DNA of 64,000 bases from Erythrobacter sp. (GCF_035194505.1 NZ_CP136573.1:2653001-2717000); one strand, 5' to 3'; positions 1-9,311 are shown, counted from the stretch's first letter. A program made the numbers and translations. Notes: generated from the letters alone by a model not told the origin.

Positions 1-255
1 CTGTCAAATAGTGTCGGCCGACAGCGCGTGCCGTCTCAGGTCATCTTACGCCGAAGTGATTACCGAAGTGCTTCGGCCGGGAAGGGCGCCATGGATCACC
101 CGGGGCTATCACCAAGGATGCTCGGGTTCCGACAGATGGAGAGCTTGCAGAAGTTCCCTCCCGCTCCGCCAGCCGCCCCGCCGATCCAGCGGAGAATAGC
201 CAAGATCGGTCGGTGCCGCGTCAAACCGGCGTGAGTTGGCCTGCGATTTCCTCAA
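1..255. other. Non-coding / unresolved left edge
   Basis: No convincing gene is seen here; the short open frames lack homology-like features and good ribosome binding sites. The only structure noticed is a short perfect palindrome, TGTCGGCCGACA, at 12-23, which could be chance in GC-rich DNA. Confidence 0.4.
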
Positions 256-894
256 CTAACCTGCCGCGAACAGCAGCCGTCCGGGGCCAAGGCGTTCCAG
301 CACATCCCCGATCTCGGCGCGCTCGACGGCAAAGCAGCCGAGGCTGCGGCCCACCTTGCCCTGATCGCGCGCCATGTCGCGATCGACATAATCGGCGCCG
401 TGGATCACGATCGCCCGGGCCAGGGCCATGTCGTTCTCCTCTTCCAGACCGTGAAGGCGGCGCGACCTGCCGTGCTTGCCGAAATAGGTGTCGCCGGTAA
501 GGAAACTCCCGCGCGAGGAGGCATTCGAACCGGGCAGGTTGGAGAAACGCTGGACAAAACCGCTATTGGCCGGGTCCGATCCGCGACCATGGGATACAAG
601 GTAGGATTTCTCGATCCGGCCGCCGGCGACATCGACCAGCATGAAGCGCATGTCCCTTGAGGGCAGCGAGTAATCGGCAAGGGCGATGCGGTCGCGGTGG
701 GTGATGCGTCCCGAATGACGATCAAGCGCCGCCAGCGCCCGGCGCAGCGCAACCGGCACGTCGGCATTTCCGGAACTGGCCGGATGCGGCGGCGATGGGC
801 TGTGCAGGATCGGGTTGGCGAGTGTCGTAGGCGCTATCAGGCCCGCGCCGGCGATCAGCCCGGCGCCAAGAAAATGGCGGCGATGGATGTTCAT
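256..894 (-). CDS. Murein L,D-transpeptidase catalytic domain protein (YkuD_2 type)
   Basis: A 212-residue exported protein. The N-terminus has a Tat-like twin arginine and hydrophobic stretch (RRHFLGAGLIAGAG), so it is expected in the periplasm. The C-terminal half carries the pattern of the second YkuD family: HGADYV about 45 residues from the end and then GRSLGCFAV, whose Cys would be the nucleophile that cross-links or trims peptidoglycan stem peptides. The start is 81 bp from the divergently transcribed second L,D-transpeptidase, so both may share a control region. Family assignment is from motif recognition; the substrate is not known. Confidence 0.85.
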   Translation of the reverse strand: MNIHRRHFLGAGLIAGAGLIAPTTLANPILHSPSPPHPASSGNADVPVALRRALAALDRHSGRITHRDRIALADYSLPSRDMRFMLVDVAGGRIEKSYLVSHGRGSDPANSGFVQRFSNLPGSNASSRGSFLTGDTYFGKHGRSRRLHGLEEENDMALARAIVIHGADYVDRDMARDQGKVGRSLGCFAVERAEIGDVLERLGPGRLLFAAG

Positions 895-975
895 GTGCGA
901 TCCGGTTGTTTGTGCTATTCTGCGTCAACATCGGGTCTTGGCGAAGGGACGCAAGGGAGCCGCGAGGTATTGGCG

Positions 976-2121
976 ATGAGACGTGGCCTGATTGCGATGA
1001 TCCTTGTCATGGTCCTGACCGCGCCCGCCGCAGGGCAGGAGCGCGCCTCCGCACAGCCTGCATGGTCGGCAGCCGACCTCGCGAGCCTGCGAAGATGGAT
1101 CGAGGCTGCGCCTGATGATGCGCTTCCCCGCCTGCACACCGCGGCGCTCGATACGGCGCTGGCGGCAGCCTCGCCGCAACGCATCGATGCCGAGGCGACC
1201 GCGCTCGCCCTGCGCCTTGCGCGCATGCATTTGCTGGGCAGCGCAACGCCAACCGAGCGGGCAGGGTGGCGGATCGTCGATCCGGATGGCGAGATCGCGC
1301 TCGCCCTGATGCTGGAACAGGCCTTGGCAAGCGGCACGCTCGACACCTTCTTCGCCCTCCAGCGCCCGGCGGATCGCGAATATGGCGCCTTGCGGCAGGC
1401 CTATGCGCAGGAGAGCGACGAGGCGCGGCGCCTCACCATCGCGCGCAACATGGAGCGATGGCGCTGGATGCCGCGCACGCTCGGCGAGGACTATGTGCTG
1501 GTCAATGCCGCCCGCTTCGAGGCCGTCCTGTGGCGCAAGGGAGCGCGCGCCGGAGTGTGGCGGGTGATCGTCGGCAAGCAATCCACACCCACGCCAGTGT
1601 TCGGCGCGACCATCGATGGCGTGATCCTCAATCCCTGGTGGGAAATCCCGTCAAGCATCGTGCGCGAAAGCGTGGGCGCACTTGTCCGGCGCAATCCCGC
1701 GCTTGCACGGCAGCGGGGTTATGTCTGGTCGGGCGGGAAATACCGCCAGCGTCCGGGGGCCAATAATGCCCTGGGCCTGATGAAGCTGGTGATGCCCAAT
1801 CCCTTTTCCGTCTACATGCACGACACGCCGTCCAAGAAGCTTTTCGACGAGGAGGTGCGCGCATACAGCCATGGCTGCATCCGCACCGATGACGCGATCG
1901 GCTACGCGGCGACCCTGCTTGAAGGCGCCAGAACGCAAGAAGAAGTCGACGCGATCGTCGCCTCCGGCAAGACAACGACGGTGCGGCTCGCGCACCCGAT
2001 CCCGGTCTACGTCGCCTACTTCACCGCTGTAAGCGATGGCGAGCGAGGGGTCACGGTGCTGTCCGACATTTACGGGCGGGACGCGGCAATCCGGGTCGGG
2101 ACAGAGTCCAGCCTGCGCTGA
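976..2121 (+). CDS. L,D-transpeptidase family protein (YcbB/LdtD-like)
   Basis: A 381-residue periplasmic protein. The open frame extends upstream, but the ATG at 976 is followed directly by a signal peptide (MRRGLIAMILVMVLTAPAAG), so this start is preferred. The middle has the YcbB-type scaffold region (ERWRWMPRTLGEDYVLVN). The catalytic segment HDTPSKKLF followed by YSHGCIR holds the conserved His and the Cys nucleophile of the YkuD fold. It is likely to make 3-3 cross-links in peptidoglycan. It is shorter than E. coli LdtD, and no clear peptidoglycan-binding domain is seen. Divergent neighbour: another L,D-transpeptidase. Confidence 0.9.
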   Translation: MRRGLIAMILVMVLTAPAAGQERASAQPAWSAADLASLRRWIEAAPDDALPRLHTAALDTALAAASPQRIDAEATALALRLARMHLLGSATPTERAGWRIVDPDGEIALALMLEQALASGTLDTFFALQRPADREYGALRQAYAQESDEARRLTIARNMERWRWMPRTLGEDYVLVNAARFEAVLWRKGARAGVWRVIVGKQSTPTPVFGATIDGVILNPWWEIPSSIVRESVGALVRRNPALARQRGYVWSGGKYRQRPGANNALGLMKLVMPNPFSVYMHDTPSKKLFDEEVRAYSHGCIRTDDAIGYAATLLEGARTQEEVDAIVASGKTTTVRLAHPIPVYVAYFTAVSDGERGVTVLSDIYGRDAAIRVGTESSLR

Positions 2122-2233
2122 CTAATGGACGGAAGTTTTCGTTCAGGTGTCAGCGGCAGCCTGGCGGATTTGTTCCCATGCATGAAGCCAGCCGGCGGCG
2201 AGGGCGGTCGTCGGATCTGCTCGGGGGGGGCTG

Positions 2234-3430
2234 CTATTCGTGCCGTAGCGCGTCGATCGGGTCGAGCTTTGAAGCCCGGCTGGCGGGGTAGTATCCGAAC
2301 ACGATCCCCATTCCCGCTGCAAACAGGAAGCTGACGAGGTTGATGACGGGATCGAAGGCGAAGGGCACGTCGATCAGGGCAGCCAGACCGATTGACGCAA
2401 CAAAGCCGAGGGCGATCCCGACCAGCCCGCCCAGCGCGCACAACACGACCGCTTCGGTCAGGAACTGCAAGCGCACCTCGCGTGCGAGCGCGCCGATAGC
2501 GAGGCGGATCCCGATCTCGCGGGTGCGCTCGGTAACCGAGACGAGCATGATGTTCATGATCCCGATCCCGCCCACCAGCAGACTGATCGAGGCGATCACC
2601 GCCACCATAGCGGTCAGCGCGCCGGTCGCCGCGCCCAGCGCCTGATTGACCTGCGCGGTATCGATCACGTTGAAGTCATTGGGCTCATCACCCTGCAGCA
2701 GGCGCCGCTCACGTAGCAGGTCGACCAGCGAATCCTGGATCACCGAGGCGGCATAGGCGGCATCGTACTTGACCACGAAGTAATCGAGATTTTCATTGCC
2801 CCGGAACCGGCGCTGCACGGTCTTGAGCGGCATATAGACCGCATCATCGTCATCCGATCCGCCGCCGCCCTGGCCGCGTTCCTCGACCAGACCGATGACC
2901 TGACACGACACTTCGCCGAGCCGCATCTGCGCGCCGACCGGGCTGGCGTTGGGCAGGAAGATCGCCTCGCGCACCTTGGTCCCGAGCAGGCAGACATTCT
3001 TGCCCCCCGCTTCCTCGTCGGCGGTAAAGGCGCGGCCGTTCTCGATGTTGATCGACTGGGCCTGGAAGAAGACGTTGTTGACGCCCTGCACCCGCGTGTC
3101 CCAGTCCTGTCCGTTATAGAAAGCGGTGGTGCTAGAGCCGGCGCTGCCCGCCGTCAGCGTCACCCCGGCGAGCTGCTGCTCCACTGCGCGAACGTCGGCC
3201 TCGTCGAAGGGACGGATCGTACCGCGGGTGGTGCGCACCGGGAAAACGATGAAGTTGCTCGCGCCAAGCGAGGAGATCTCCTCCTGCACCGAAGCCGTCA
3301 CACCATTGCCGAGCGTCACCATCGTCACCACTGCCGCCACGCCGATGATGATGCCAAGCGTCGTGAGGATCGAGCGCAGGATATGTCGCCGGATTTCCCG
3401 CAGGGCGAGGAGGATGGTTGTCCCGAGCAT
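2234..3430 (-). CDS. ABC transporter permease (MacB-type, FtsX/MacB_PCD)
   Basis: A 398-residue inner-membrane permease. An N-terminal membrane helix (LTTLGIIIGVAAVVTMVTLG) is followed by a large periplasmic MacB_PCD-type domain, and the C-terminal half has three hydrophobic segments of the FtsX type, including VGGIGIMNIMLVSVTERTREIGIR. This is the four-helix mechanotransmission architecture of MacB, here without a fused ATPase. The ATPase is the gene immediately upstream (stop and start overlap as TGATG). It is last in a four-gene operon with adaptor and outer-membrane factor, and likely powers extrusion of a periplasmic substrate (drug, lipopeptide or siderophore). Confidence 0.92.
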   Translation of the reverse strand: MLGTTILLALREIRRHILRSILTTLGIIIGVAAVVTMVTLGNGVTASVQEEISSLGASNFIVFPVRTTRGTIRPFDEADVRAVEQQLAGVTLTAGSAGSSTTAFYNGQDWDTRVQGVNNVFFQAQSINIENGRAFTADEEAGGKNVCLLGTKVREAIFLPNASPVGAQMRLGEVSCQVIGLVEERGQGGGGSDDDDAVYMPLKTVQRRFRGNENLDYFVVKYDAAYAASVIQDSLVDLLRERRLLQGDEPNDFNVIDTAQVNQALGAATGALTAMVAVIASISLLVGGIGIMNIMLVSVTERTREIGIRLAIGALAREVRLQFLTEAVVLCALGGLVGIALGFVASIGLAALIDVPFAFDPVINLVSFLFAAGMGIVFGYYPASRASKLDPIDALRHE

Positions 3431-4146
3431 CAGCTGGGGCTTCCTTCTGCCGCGAGTGCCCGGCGATCGATCCGCTCTACCAGACCATCGCGGAAACGGA
3501 TGATGGTCCCAGCATAGGCAGCCATCTCTTCCTCATGCGTCACCATCAGAATGGTAATGCCTTCGCTGTTCAGATGCCGCAGCAATTGCATGATCTCGAC
3601 CGAACGTTCGCTGTCGAGGTTACCGGTAGGCTCGTCCGCCAGCAGCACGTCGGGCTGCGTCACCAGCGCGCGGGCGATAGCGACACGCTGCTGCTGTCCG
3701 CCGGACAGTTCGGCGGGCGTATGATCGGCCCAGGGCACGAGGCCGACTTGATCGAGCGCGCGCATTGCCGCTTCGCGCCGCTGCGCCTTGCTTTCCCCGC
3801 GATAGACCAGCGGAAGTTCGACATTCTCCAGCGCGGTGGTGCGGGCGAGCAGGTTGAAGCCCTGGAACACGAAGCCGAGATAGCGGCGCCGCAGCAGGCT
3901 GCGCTGGTCGCGGTCGAGCTTCTGCACCTCGACTCCGCGAAACCGGAACACGCCGCCGGTCGGCACGTCGAGGCAGCCGAGGATGTTCATCGTCGTCGAC
4001 TTGCCCGAGCCCGACGGCCCCATGATCGCGACAAATTCGCCCCGTTCGATGGTGAGATCGACGCCCTTCAATGCCTGAAACGCCGCCGGCCCTTCGCCGA
4101 AGGTCTTGGTGATGCCTTCAAGCTGGATCAGCGGCTCGCCTGTCAT
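3430..4146 (-). CDS. ABC transporter ATP-binding protein (MacB/LolD-type)
   Basis: A 238-residue ABC ATPase. Walker A is GPSGSGKST near residue 44, the signature LSGGQQQRVAIARAL is near residue 145, and Walker B is VLLADEPTGNLDS, the sequence typical of the MacB/LolD/FtsE clade. It overlaps the adaptor gene upstream by 4 bp (ATGA) and the permease downstream by 1 bp, indicating translational coupling in an operon. It energises the permease encoded at 2234-3430. Confidence 0.93.
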   Translation of the reverse strand: MTGEPLIQLEGITKTFGEGPAAFQALKGVDLTIERGEFVAIMGPSGSGKSTTMNILGCLDVPTGGVFRFRGVEVQKLDRDQRSLLRRRYLGFVFQGFNLLARTTALENVELPLVYRGESKAQRREAAMRALDQVGLVPWADHTPAELSGGQQQRVAIARALVTQPDVLLADEPTGNLDSERSVEIMQLLRHLNSEGITILMVTHEEEMAAYAGTIIRFRDGLVERIDRRALAAEGSPS

Positions 4147-5456
4147 TGCGCCGCGGCCTTGATGCCGGTGACGACTTTCATTCCGGCCTTAAGCTCGTTT
4201 GATGTCACCGCCGTGCGCCGACCGTCGCTGCGGCCGGTGACCACCGTGATTGCTTTCAGCGTGCCATCGGTTTGCAGCACTTGCACCTGCTGGCGACTGC
4301 CTTCGCCGATCGTGGCCTGCTGCTTCTGGTCTTCCAGTCCGATCTGCGGCTGGAAGACCCCGCCGCCGCCGTCTTCGTTCTTGGCATCAGGGCGGAACCG
4401 CAGGGCGGCATTCGGCACCAGCAGTGCGCTACCGGTGTTCTGGGTGGCGATCGTCGCGGTCGCAGTCATCCCGGGGCGTAGCAGGCCATCGGGGTTCTGC
4501 ACCTCTAGCCGCGCTTCGTAACTCACCACCGATCCACCCGCCGCCGGCGTTGATGTGCCCGTCTGGGCTGCGACGGTGTTGGCCGAGGCCAGATCGATCC
4601 GCTGGAGCCGCGCGGGGAAGCGGCGGCCGGGATAGGCATCGACGGTAAAGGTCGCTTGCTGTCCTGCCCTGACCTGGCCGACATCCGCCTCGTCGATCGA
4701 AACGCGCAGCTGCATCTGCGACAGGTCTTCGGCGATCACGAACAGCGTCACGGTGTTGAATGCGGCAACCACGGTTTGCCCTGGTTCGATCCGACGGGCG
4801 AGCACCACGCCATTGACCGGCGCCCGGATCACCGCACGGCTGCGCGTCGTGAGATTGCCATTGAGCGATGCCAGAGCCGCCTCGATATTGGCGCGGGCCG
4901 AAGCGACGGCCGCCTTGTCGCGCTCGACTGCGGCCTTGGCCTGTTCCAGTTCGATTTCGGACGGCACGCGCCCACCTGACAGGCGGCGCACTTCCTCCAG
5001 TCTGGCGAGCTGCACCTTGTCGATATCGAGCGTCGCCTGCGCCTGTCCGAGCGCCGCACGCGCGGCACCAAGATTGGCGCGGGACTGGGCGATCTGCTGG
5101 TCGATGATCTCGGTGTTGATCACCGCGATCACCTGACCCTTGGTCACGCGGTCGTTCACGTCCACCGCCACGCTATCGACCGGTCCGGTCACTTCTGCGC
5201 CAACTTCGACCTGATTGGTCGGACGCAGGTTGCCGGTCGCCGTGACCGACAGGGCGAGCGATTCCTGCGCGACCGGTTCGGTGATGTAATCTGGTGGCGG
5301 CGGCTCTGCGGTACACTTCGCGATGACGAGGATCAGCAGTACTAATGCGATACCGGGCAGCCAGTATTTCATGGTCCGCCGCCAGGCCGGGACGGGCTTG
5401 GTGCCGAGGAATTCATCCACGCTCGGCTGGTCCGCCGGTGTGCTTGTGTCGTTCAC
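4143..5456 (-). CDS. Periplasmic adaptor subunit of efflux transporter (MacA-like)
   Basis: A 437-residue membrane-fusion protein. A single N-terminal membrane anchor (YWLPGIALVLLILVIAKC) is followed by a lipoyl half-domain (VTATGNLRPTNQVEVGAEVTG), a long alpha-helical hairpin of Ala/Gln-rich heptads (about residues 120-195), the second lipoyl half (IRAPVNGVVLARRIEPGQ), and beta-barrel and membrane-proximal domains. This order matches MacA. It would bridge the ABC permease to the NodT-type channel encoded upstream, with which it overlaps by 4 bp. Confidence 0.92.
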   Translation of the reverse strand: MNDTSTPADQPSVDEFLGTKPVPAWRRTMKYWLPGIALVLLILVIAKCTAEPPPPDYITEPVAQESLALSVTATGNLRPTNQVEVGAEVTGPVDSVAVDVNDRVTKGQVIAVINTEIIDQQIAQSRANLGAARAALGQAQATLDIDKVQLARLEEVRRLSGGRVPSEIELEQAKAAVERDKAAVASARANIEAALASLNGNLTTRSRAVIRAPVNGVVLARRIEPGQTVVAAFNTVTLFVIAEDLSQMQLRVSIDEADVGQVRAGQQATFTVDAYPGRRFPARLQRIDLASANTVAAQTGTSTPAAGGSVVSYEARLEVQNPDGLLRPGMTATATIATQNTGSALLVPNAALRFRPDAKNEDGGGGVFQPQIGLEDQKQQATIGEGSRQQVQVLQTDGTLKAITVVTGRSDGRRTAVTSNELKAGMKVVTGIKAAAQ

Positions 5457-6874
5457 TTGGCAGGCTCCTTAGCGGCGAGAATTTCAAGTTCCGCTCTGTC
5501 CGGCACCGACCAGCCACCGCCGAGCGCGCGCGCCAGACTAATGAAGGCCAGCGCCCGGGCGGCTTCGGCATTGACCTGGGCATTGCGTGCTCCGAGCAGC
5601 TGGCTTTCGGTCACCAGCAGCCGCTGGAAATCGATCAGCCCGGCCTGATACTGGCTGCGCGCAAGCAGCGCCGCGTTCTGCGCACCCTCGCTCGCCTCGA
5701 TCAGCTCTGTCACCTGCACTGCACTGGTGTCGAGTTCGATCGCCGAGCTTTCGACTTCCTCGAGCGCGACCAGAATGCTCTTGCGCCAGTCCGCCAGAGA
5801 TCCGTCGGCGACGGCCTGCGCCCCCTCAATCTGCCCGCGCGCGCGGCCACCATCGAAGATCAACTGGGACAGGCTGGCGAAGATGTTGCCCGTGACCAGA
5901 TCGAACAGGCTCCCGACATCGGTCGCGCTGGTGCCGATGGTGCCGGACAGTCGCGCGAGCGGATAAAGCTGCGCACGCGCAACGCCGACGCGGTCAAGAT
6001 CGGCGGCCAGCCGGGCCTCGGCGGCGCTCACATCCGGCCGCCGCCGGAGCATGTCGGCGGGGGCGGCCAATGCGACGTCCTCAGGCGGTGCAGGGACAGC
6101 CCGTGGTCCCTCAGTCAAGGCGCGATAGACACGGCCCGGCGGCTCCCCGATCAAGGTCGAGATGGCATTGGCCACAGCGACAAGATTGCTTTCGAGCTGC
6201 GGGATACTGGCCGCAGTCTGCGCGCGTTGGGTGCGGGCCTGTTCGACATCGAGACTGGAAACCAGCCCTGCCTGATTGCGCCAGCGGGCAATCTGGAGGT
6301 TGTCTTCCTGATTGGCGAGCGTCTCACGCGCAATCGCGAGCTGCGCGGCAAGCGAACGAGCGGTCACAGTCTGGCTTGCCACCTGTGCGACGATGACCCG
6401 CTCCAGATCGCCGAGCGAATAGCCCGCCGCGCGCAAATTGCCCCGTGCGGCATCGACCGACGCATCGATCCGGCCGAACAGATCAGCTTCCCACGCGGCA
6501 TCCACGCCAAGCGAAACCTGCACGTCATCGCTCGCCAGATCCCCGACATCACGCCGCGCGCCGCCACTGCCGTTGATGGTCGGCACTCCTGCGGCACGCG
6601 CCTGCCTGAGGCCTGCGCGTGCTGCCCTCAGACGGGTAACGGCCTGCGCCAGATCAAGGTTTTCCGTCCGCGCGCGGGAGACGAACTCATCGACCAGCGG
6701 ATCGCCCAGCAGAAGCCAATAGCGATCCAGCGGCACCTCGGCTCCGACGGGTGCGGCAAGAACCCATTGGCTAGGGATCGCCTGGACGGTGGCCATGGCC
6801 GGAAGATCAGCACGGGGGACCGCGCAACCGGAAGCGGCGAGAACCACGATGCCGAGCACTAGTCGCCGTGCCAA
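5453..6874 (-). CDS. Efflux transporter outer-membrane factor, NodT family lipoprotein
   Basis: A 473-residue TolC-like channel subunit. The N-terminus carries a lipobox (VVLAASGC) that would acylate Cys17. Two tandem OEP repeats follow, with the typical LDLAQAVTRLRAARAGLRQ segment near residue 75 and a second near residue 300. The codon opening the frame is TTG, preceded by GGATAAG about 7-8 bases upstream, so a non-ATG start is likely. It is the first gene of the efflux operon, with the order outer-membrane factor, adaptor, ATPase, permease and 1-4 bp overlaps throughout. Confidence 0.9.
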   Translation of the reverse strand: MARRLVLGIVVLAASGCAVPRADLPAMATVQAIPSQWVLAAPVGAEVPLDRYWLLLGDPLVDEFVSRARTENLDLAQAVTRLRAARAGLRQARAAGVPTINGSGGARRDVGDLASDDVQVSLGVDAAWEADLFGRIDASVDAARGNLRAAGYSLGDLERVIVAQVASQTVTARSLAAQLAIARETLANQEDNLQIARWRNQAGLVSSLDVEQARTQRAQTAASIPQLESNLVAVANAISTLIGEPPGRVYRALTEGPRAVPAPPEDVALAAPADMLRRRPDVSAAEARLAADLDRVGVARAQLYPLARLSGTIGTSATDVGSLFDLVTGNIFASLSQLIFDGGRARGQIEGAQAVADGSLADWRKSILVALEEVESSAIELDTSAVQVTELIEASEGAQNAALLARSQYQAGLIDFQRLLVTESQLLGARNAQVNAEAARALAFISLARALGGGWSVPDRAELEILAAKEPAK

Positions 6875-7315
6875 TGCGCGGGGCTTATCCGCGTCGTTCG
6901 ACTGCGGCAGCCTGCGTGAGAACCCTTTTGCGATCGGCCGCCCCCTGAATGGATCGAACCCGAAAGAGTTCGAAGCTGCTGTATTGATAGAACTCCCCCG
7001 TCAGCGAGCACAACGCCCATTCGTCGGCGCGCCAGCGTCACCCATCGAATGGCGGGGCATTGCTCGGGGCAGATGTCGCCGGGCAAGCGAGGCTATGTCG
7101 ATCTGATCGACGGTCTTCTCGATCGCGGCGCGCCGCAAGGGATGCGCGCCGTGGTTTTCATTACCTGCTCTAATCTGCCGCAACCGGCGATTGGACACAG
7201 GTCGCGGTCAGATCGGCTGCTGCGCCAGTCCTTCTGAACGGACCGGTCTCCGCGGCGCTGCCGTATCCACGCGAGGCCGCGGATAGGCACTAATTCGATT
7301 TGCAGGACGGTAGCG
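6875..7315. other. Gene-poor intergenic stretch upstream of the efflux operon
   Basis: About 440 bases with only short, mutually overlapping open frames of 60-80 codons on both strands. None shows a recognisable domain. The segment should contain the promoter of the minus-strand efflux operon, but no convincing promoter boxes or operator palindrome were identified. Confidence 0.4.
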
Positions 7316-7669
7316 TCAGACCGGGTCAAGAGAGGCACGTAGATCGCCTCGATTCCGGCGTTCCAGCTCGTAGGTCGCGATGCACCTGTCGCCCAAGGGC
7401 TCGTTCCCCGAGAAACACTCGTGGTGCATCATTCGCGTGGCGGTGAGAGCATTGTTGATGGCGAGCAACCGCAAAATTGCGAATGGTTTCCGCGAACCGA
7501 ATGACGTCGCTTCAGGGCAGAGTGAGACGGCGCGGATCTGTGCATGTGTGAGTGCACGCCGGTCGGTGGGGCTGTCCTGATGTTCTCGGCCCGCCAGATT
7601 ATCAAGATCGTCCTGCGTCGTTACCGGAGGCTTCCGGCTGATCGTCTTGAAAGCTTCGATTTTCCCCAT
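7316..7669 (-). CDS. Hypothetical protein, 117 residues
   Basis: A possible small gene. The start ATG (7667-7669) is preceded by GGGAGAT at a plausible distance. Codon usage is less GC-biased at third positions than in neighbouring genes, and the frame stays open further upstream only as antisense to the adjacent permease. The product (MGKIEAFKTISRKPP at the start, NALTATRMMHHECF in the middle) has no domain I recognise, no signal peptide and no membrane segment. It could be an acquired gene of unknown function or a spurious open frame. Confidence 0.35.
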   Translation of the reverse strand: MGKIEAFKTISRKPPVTTQDDLDNLAGREHQDSPTDRRALTHAQIRAVSLCPEATSFGSRKPFAILRLLAINNALTATRMMHHECFSGNEPLGDRCIATYELERRNRGDLRASLDPV

Positions 7670-7777
7670 CCATCTCCCAATACCCGCCCGCCTGCATTTT
7701 TCACGTTTCGCGAACGCTGTTTTCACGGTCGAGGGACGCGCGCTCCCTACGCACGGGCTGCTGTTGGGGAAAGTGGC

Positions 7778-9013
7778 ATGGGCAAGACAATCAATATGGG
7801 CCGCCTCGGGCCGGATGTGCTGTGCGGGCCTGTGCCTGCCGGTGATGTCCGTGCGGCGGGGGCTGAGCCCGTGCAGCCGCGCGCAGGAAGCGCCCATGGT
7901 CTGGCCGCCCCGCTGGCGCTGGTCCGCGCCGTGGTGCTGCGCGACTGGCGCTCCCTGCTCGTCACGCTCGTCACCTGCGCGGTCGCCGCGGTGGTCACGG
8001 CGTTCCAGTATCAGGTCTACACCTCCTTCGTGCGCGCCGGCGCGGTGGGGCCGAGCTATATCGGCGGCACGGTCTGGGTCGGGGCCGGATCGATCGAGTG
8101 TTTCGATTTTCCCGGCATCATCGGCGAAGACTATGCGGGATTGCTGGCGCGCCATTTCCCCGATGCGCGGGTGCGCCGGGTGGCCTTTGGGTTTGCCGAA
8201 TGGACCTCGCCCACGGGCAATCGCGGCAATGTCGCCGTGATCGGGCTCGACGGAGCCACGGCCGATGACGGCACCCCGCTGGCCGACAAGACCTTCGTCG
8301 CCGAAGCATCGGATCTGGCCCGGCTCGATCTGTCGGGCGCGACGGGCGAAGTCGCTACTCTTGGCGGACAGACCATGATGCTGGGTGGCACCACCGACCG
8401 GCTGCCCACCTTCCTTGGCGCGCCCTATGTCGTCACGGGCTTCGAACAGGCGCGCACGATCCTGCGGATGGAACCGGGATCGACCGCCTTTCTGGTGCTC
8501 GACAATCAGACGCAATCCGCGCCCCTGCTCGATGCGGCGCTGGATGAGGCGCGGGCGCGCTATCCCGAACTCCTGCTCAGCAGTCAGGCCCAGTTCGCGC
8601 AGAGCTCGTCGCGCTACTGGCAGCGCAAGACCGGCGCGGGCAGTGCGATCCTGCTGGCGGCGGTGCTCGCCAGCCTGCTGATGATGATCCTGCTGGCCAA
8701 TGGCGTTTCGCGGTTCCTTCAGCGCTATTCGCAGGATCTGCTCTCGATGCTGGGGCATGGCGGTGGCGAGCGCGAAGTGTGGCTGGTGGCAGGCGGGATC
8801 GCACTGGTGGTGGCCGGGGTGACCCTCACCGCGATGATGCTGCTGACCCCGCTGATGATCGCAGTCGCCCGGCCGCTGTTTCCCTGGGTGTTCTTTGTTC
8901 CCGCCGATGCGCTGATCCCGGCGCTGGCGGTGCTGGCATCGCTCGGCGTGGCGATTGTCGGTGCGCGCAGCGCGGTGCGGCAATTCGGCCCCGAAGCGGT
9001 GTTTCGCACATGA
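7778..9013 (+). CDS. ABC transporter permease (DevC/FtsX-like)
   Basis: A 411-residue membrane protein. After a Gly/Pro-rich N-terminus of about 45 residues there is one helix (LLVTLVTCAVAAVVTAF), a large extracytoplasmic region, and three C-terminal helices (about residues 285-310, 330-355 and 370-395), the FtsX permease plan seen in DevC. The ATG at 7778 has GGGGAAAG upstream and is chosen over the longer open frame. The stop overlaps the start of an adaptor gene (ATGA at 9010-9013), as in devBCA-like exporters. The cognate ATPase gene is not in the window, and the adaptor is cut by an IS, so this exporter is probably non-functional as it stands. Confidence 0.8.
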   Translation: MGKTINMGRLGPDVLCGPVPAGDVRAAGAEPVQPRAGSAHGLAAPLALVRAVVLRDWRSLLVTLVTCAVAAVVTAFQYQVYTSFVRAGAVGPSYIGGTVWVGAGSIECFDFPGIIGEDYAGLLARHFPDARVRRVAFGFAEWTSPTGNRGNVAVIGLDGATADDGTPLADKTFVAEASDLARLDLSGATGEVATLGGQTMMLGGTTDRLPTFLGAPYVVTGFEQARTILRMEPGSTAFLVLDNQTQSAPLLDAALDEARARYPELLLSSQAQFAQSSSRYWQRKTGAGSAILLAAVLASLLMMILLANGVSRFLQRYSQDLLSMLGHGGGEREVWLVAGGIALVVAGVTLTAMMLLTPLMIAVARPLFPWVFFVPADALIPALAVLASLGVAIVGARSAVRQFGPEAVFRT

Positions 9014-9226
9014 TCCGCTGGCTTGCCCTTCCCGCCACGCTGGCGCTTGCCGCCTGCGGCTCCGCACAAGGCCAGGGCGTGCCGCAGGCCGCCTCGCCCT
9101 ATGTGGCGACCGCAGTCGGGCGGATCGACAGTCTCGACGAGGCGCGCGAGTTGGTGGCGGCTGCTGATGGCGTCATTGCCCGGGTGCTGGTGGGGCGCGG
9201 CGACAAGGTGCGTGCCGGTCAGGTGC
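9010..9226 (+). pseudogene. Adaptor (HlyD/DevB-like) lipoprotein, 3'-truncated by IS
   Basis: The first 72 residues of a membrane-fusion protein remain: a lipoprotein signal (LALPATLALAACG) followed by the start of a lipoyl domain (AADGVIARVLVGRGDKVRAGQVL). The reading frame then enters the IS left end at 9227 and stops at 9267. The rest of the gene is not found on the other side of the IS, where a different gene begins. A 4-bp overlap with the upstream permease shows that the two formed an exporter operon. Confidence 0.85.
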
Positions 9227-9252
9227 TGTCCCCCGTCAGCACCAATGGCACA
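9227..9252. repeat. IS copy 1 left terminal inverted repeat
   Basis: Begins TGTCCCCCGTCAG and ends GGCACA. Its complement at 10726-10751 pairs at 19 of 26 positions. Confidence 0.8.
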
Positions 9253-9311
9253 GATTTGAGGTTGTGATTTAAGGAGGGTTGGGGCTTCGTCGTAGTGACG
9301 AAGGAACGAAG

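Noticed and set aside
697..975. N-terminal extension of the L,D-transpeptidase frame
   Set aside because: The extension overlaps the divergent gene and the promoter region, while the ATG at 976 starts a proper signal peptide.
6945..6975. T-arm-like sequence (GGGTTCGATCC on the minus strand)
   Set aside because: The flanking bases do not form the 5-bp stem, and no acceptor, D or anticodon arms could be placed.
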